Below, in pieces: positions 61,427 through 64,000 of a stretch of 64,000 bases of DNA. This DNA comes from an uncultured Pelagibacteraceae bacterium. Its GTDB lineage: Bacteria > Pseudomonadota > Alphaproteobacteria > Pelagibacterales > Pelagibacteraceae. The stretch is from positions 19,900 through 83,899 of the forward strand of contig CACOKI010000004.1 in the NCBI GenBank assembly GCA_902627735.1, read 5' to 3'. The notes below the pieces were generated by a model, which was not told where the DNA came from, searched no databases, and saw only the letters and a program-made list of their open reading frames with translations. Every line of letters starts with the position of its first letter. The first letter of the stretch is position 1. The position numbers were made by a program, and so were the translations under genes.

Positions 61427-61823
61427 TAGTTAATCTTATTTTCTTTGCAATATTATCAAGTAAAGCATTGAGGTATTTTGTTTGTGAGTCATCTAAAAAG
61501 AAATTAGAGGCATCTAAATATTCTTTGATAATAATTTTGATTGAAACATTTGGTTTATACAAAAGTTCATAAGTTGCTGATTTTAATATTACTTGAAATA
61601 ATTTATCCAATTTACTAATCTTAAATTTTTCACCTAAATTTTTATCTAATTCTTCAATTAAAATATCATCACGTTCAATAGTTCCAGAAACTATATCTTT
61701 AATAAATTTTTTGAATCTATGTTTAGGAAAAGTTAATTCTTCATCATTGTTAAAAAATTTTCCATATAATTTTTGAATAATAATTACCCTCGGATTGTTT
61801 TTTGAACTAAAAGAGGTTTTCAT
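61413..61823 (-). CDS. nusB: transcription antitermination protein NusB
   Basis: Helical NusB-like protein with ILKSATYELLYKPNVSIKIIIKEYLDASNFF; between thiL and ribH. Confidence 0.9.
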   Translation of the reverse strand: MKTSFSSKNNPRVIIIQKLYGKFFNNDEELTFPKHRFKKFIKDIVSGTIERDDILIEELDKNLGEKFKISKLDKLFQVILKSATYELLYKPNVSIKIIIKEYLDASNFFLDDSQTKYLNALLDNIAKKIRLTNARI

Positions 61824-62209
61824 TATTGTGACAGAACTGAAATGACAGCATTTGCAGCTTCAGCACCTTTTTTTTTTCTTACTTTAGCTTGTCTCATATT
61901 AAGACAAGTTATAATCCCATTTCCTATTGGTTTTTTTGACTCTATGGCTATATTCATAATACCTTGAGTTGAGGCTTGAGATATAAAATCAAAATGTGGG
62001 GTTTGACCTTTTATTACACATCCAAGAGCAATAAATCCATCGTATTTTTTTAAATTTTTTGCAATTGTTACCGGTATTTCAAAAACACCAGGAACATTTA
62101 TTATTTTAATTCGAGTTAATTTCGATAATGATTTTTGGGCACTCGATAATAAAGCATTAGAAATATCTTTATAATAATTTGCATTTACAATTAATATTTT
62201 TTTTTTCAT
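61823..62209 (-). CDS. ribH: 6,7-dimethyl-8-ribityllumazine synthase
   Basis: VPGVFEIPVTIAKNLKKYDGFIALGCVIKGQTPHFDFIS. Confidence 0.95.
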   Translation of the reverse strand: MKKKILIVNANYYKDISNALLSSAQKSLSKLTRIKIINVPGVFEIPVTIAKNLKKYDGFIALGCVIKGQTPHFDFISQASTQGIMNIAIESKKPIGNGIITCLNMRQAKVRKKKGAEAANAVISVLSQ

Positions 62210-63309
62210 TAGATTAATTCTTGTTTAGTTATTTTTATATCAAAACCCTCTAAACCAATAACCTTTTTTGGAGATTTTGTAATTAAAATCATTTTTTTAA
62301 TCTTTAAATCTTTAATAATTTGAGCTCCAATACCATAATTTCTTATTTGTTTATTCTCTCCACTTTGAATGATTTTTTTATTCTTATAATCTTTAAGTGT
62401 TTGAGTAACTGATTTTAAATTTGTATCTTTAATAAAAACTAAAACACAATTGCTGTATTTCTTAAAATAATTTAAAGTTTTATTAAATGAATTAGGTAGT
62501 TTTTGGTTAATCAGATAATTTTGAACTACATTTGATGATATAACTCTAACTCTAGGTATTATCCCTTTTTTAATAACTCCCTTAACCAAAGCAAAATGTT
62601 CTGAACCATCCAATAAATTTTCATAAATCTTAATTTTAAATTTTTGATTGTTAACTTTAATATCTGAAGTTTTTTTCAATTTAATTAATTTTTCTTTTTT
62701 TAACCTATAAGAAATTAAATCTTCAATTTTAGCTATTTTAAGATTATGTTTTTTTGCAAAATTAAGTAAATTTTGACCTTTAGCCATTGTTCCATCTTCG
62801 TTCATAATTTCACAAATCACAGCTGAATTATTTTTTTTGGCAATTTTTGAAATATCTACAGAAGCTTCCGTATGCCCTGCTCTGACAAGCACACCTCCAT
62901 CTTTTGCTATAATTGGAAATACATGACCTGGAGAAACAATATCTTTTTTATTTACATTTTTTTTTGATGCTATTCTAATAGTCCTAGCTCTATCTTTTGC
63001 AGATATTCCAGTTGTTATTCCTTTTTTAGCTTCAATTGAAACAGTAAAAGCTGTTTTGTTTCTTGATTGGTTTATAGGAGACATTAAAGATAAGTTTAAT
63101 CTTTTAGCTTGCAAACTATCTAATGCTAAACAAATTAAACCTCGGCCGTATTTAGCCATAAAATTAATATTTTTAGCATTTGTATCTGATGTAGAGATTA
63201 CAAGATCTCCTTCATTTTCTCTTTTTTCATCGTCAACCAAGATAAACATACCACCTTTTTTTGCGATCTTGATTATCGTTTCTATTGATGAATAATTACT
63301 TTTTTTCAT
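62209..63309 (-). CDS. ribB: 3,4-dihydroxy-2-butanone 4-phosphate synthase with degenerate GTP cyclohydrolase II-like C-terminus (RibBX-like)
   Basis: RibB half intact (MFILVDDEKRENEGDLVIS, RAGHTEASVDISKIA). C-half lacks RibA zinc-cysteine motifs. Confidence 0.92.
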   Translation of the reverse strand: MKKSNYSSIETIIKIAKKGGMFILVDDEKRENEGDLVISTSDTNAKNINFMAKYGRGLICLALDSLQAKRLNLSLMSPINQSRNKTAFTVSIEAKKGITTGISAKDRARTIRIASKKNVNKKDIVSPGHVFPIIAKDGGVLVRAGHTEASVDISKIAKKNNSAVICEIMNEDGTMAKGQNLLNFAKKHNLKIAKIEDLISYRLKKEKLIKLKKTSDIKVNNQKFKIKIYENLLDGSEHFALVKGVIKKGIIPRVRVISSNVVQNYLINQKLPNSFNKTLNYFKKYSNCVLVFIKDTNLKSVTQTLKDYKNKKIIQSGENKQIRNYGIGAQIIKDLKIKKMILITKSPKKVIGLEGFDIKITKQELI

Positions 63310-63889
63310 AAAAAAAATTTTTAACGTATTTAGAAAGTATGTCTATTTCAACGTTAACTAAACCACCTTTTTTAATTTTAGATAAATTTGTTAATTTGAA
63401 AGTGTGTGGAATAACCCAAATTTGAAAACCTTTTTTTGTTATTTTAGATATTGTTAAAGAAATACCATTGATACATATTGATGCTTTTTCTATTAAATTT
63501 TTTCTTTCTTTTTTAACTATTTCAAAGTCAAAGATATATGACTTATCTATTTTTTTGATACCAATAACTTTACCAACAGTATCAATATGTCCCTGACAAA
63601 TATGACCTGATATTTTTTGACCATATTTAAGTGGAAGTTCTAAATTTACATGTTCATCAATTTTAAGATATTTAAATTTTGATCTATTGATAGTTTCATT
63701 TGAGAGATAAAATTCCATTATTTTTTTCTTAATTGTAATTAAGGTCAAACAAACACCATCGCAAGCTACTGAGATGCCAATATCTTTTTTTGTTAGTTTA
63801 ATATCAGATTTTATAAAAATATTAATACCATTAGGTCTTTTTTGAACCTTTTTTACAATCCCCTTAAAAAATATAATTCCATTAAACAT
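63296..63889 (-). CDS. ribE: riboflavin synthase alpha subunit
   Basis: MFNGIIFFKGIVKKV, ISVACDGVCLTL, SGHICQGHIDTVGKV, SICINGISLTI. Confidence 0.94.
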   Translation of the reverse strand: MFNGIIFFKGIVKKVQKRPNGINIFIKSDIKLTKKDIGISVACDGVCLTLITIKKKIMEFYLSNETINRSKFKYLKIDEHVNLELPLKYGQKISGHICQGHIDTVGKVIGIKKIDKSYIFDFEIVKKERKNLIEKASICINGISLTISKITKKGFQIWVIPHTFKLTNLSKIKKGGLVNVEIDILSKYVKNFFYEKK

Positions 63890-63890
63890 T

Positions 63891-64000
63891 TTATCTTTTA
63901 TAGATGGTAATATTGTCTTTGGCTAGTTTAGTAATTATTTTTGTCTTAACTTTATAATTTTTTTTTAGAATACTATATGATGTAAAAATCACACTTTTTT
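63891..64000 (-). CDS. C-terminal fragment of the next rib-operon gene, likely ribD (truncated by window edge)
   Basis: Open frame ...KSVIFTSYSILKKNYKVKTKIITKLAKDNITIYKR*; stop lies 1 nt upstream of the ribE ATG. Identity by synteny only. Confidence 0.45.
   Translation of the reverse strand, partial: KSVIFTSYSILKKNYKVKTKIITKLAKDNITIYKR

Overview
The window is an AT-rich, gene-dense chromosomal segment of a streamlined alphaproteobacterium. Protein character and gene order fit SAR11/Pelagibacter, though this is an inference and no search was run. Most of it is core genome: argS-nagZ-scpAB-tatABC-serS-yajC-secDF, uvrA/ssb/gyrA/coaD/tgt, recG/sdhE, a cell-wall and replication block (mltB-like, rlpA-like, dacC-like, tmk, holB, metG), nhaA, a SbmA/BacA-like gene, glpX, hom/argC, rpsI/rplM, metY, ctaA, rpmG/merR/ihf/plsX/rpmF/bamE, hppA, and thiL-nusB-ribH-rib genes. 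Four tRNAs are visible: Lys-TTT, Ser-TGA, Pro-TGG and Glu-TTC. The accessory section runs from about 35.6 to 45.6 kb. It starts at tRNA-Glu, carries a putative GDP-heptose/6-deoxyheptose glycan operon and a tyrosine recombinase, and ends in an unusually long non-coding convergent spacer. The strongest regulatory signal is a putative tandem SAM-II-like plus SAM-V-like riboswitch leader upstream of metY. Other notable points: a RibBA with a degenerate GTP-cyclohydrolase-II half (RibBX-like), an RlpA-like protein lacking the catalytic-Asp motif, tRNA genes 6-7 nt upstream of start codons, and several unannotated small membrane or lipoprotein ORFs. I did not find a clear, wholly novel defence or mobile system.
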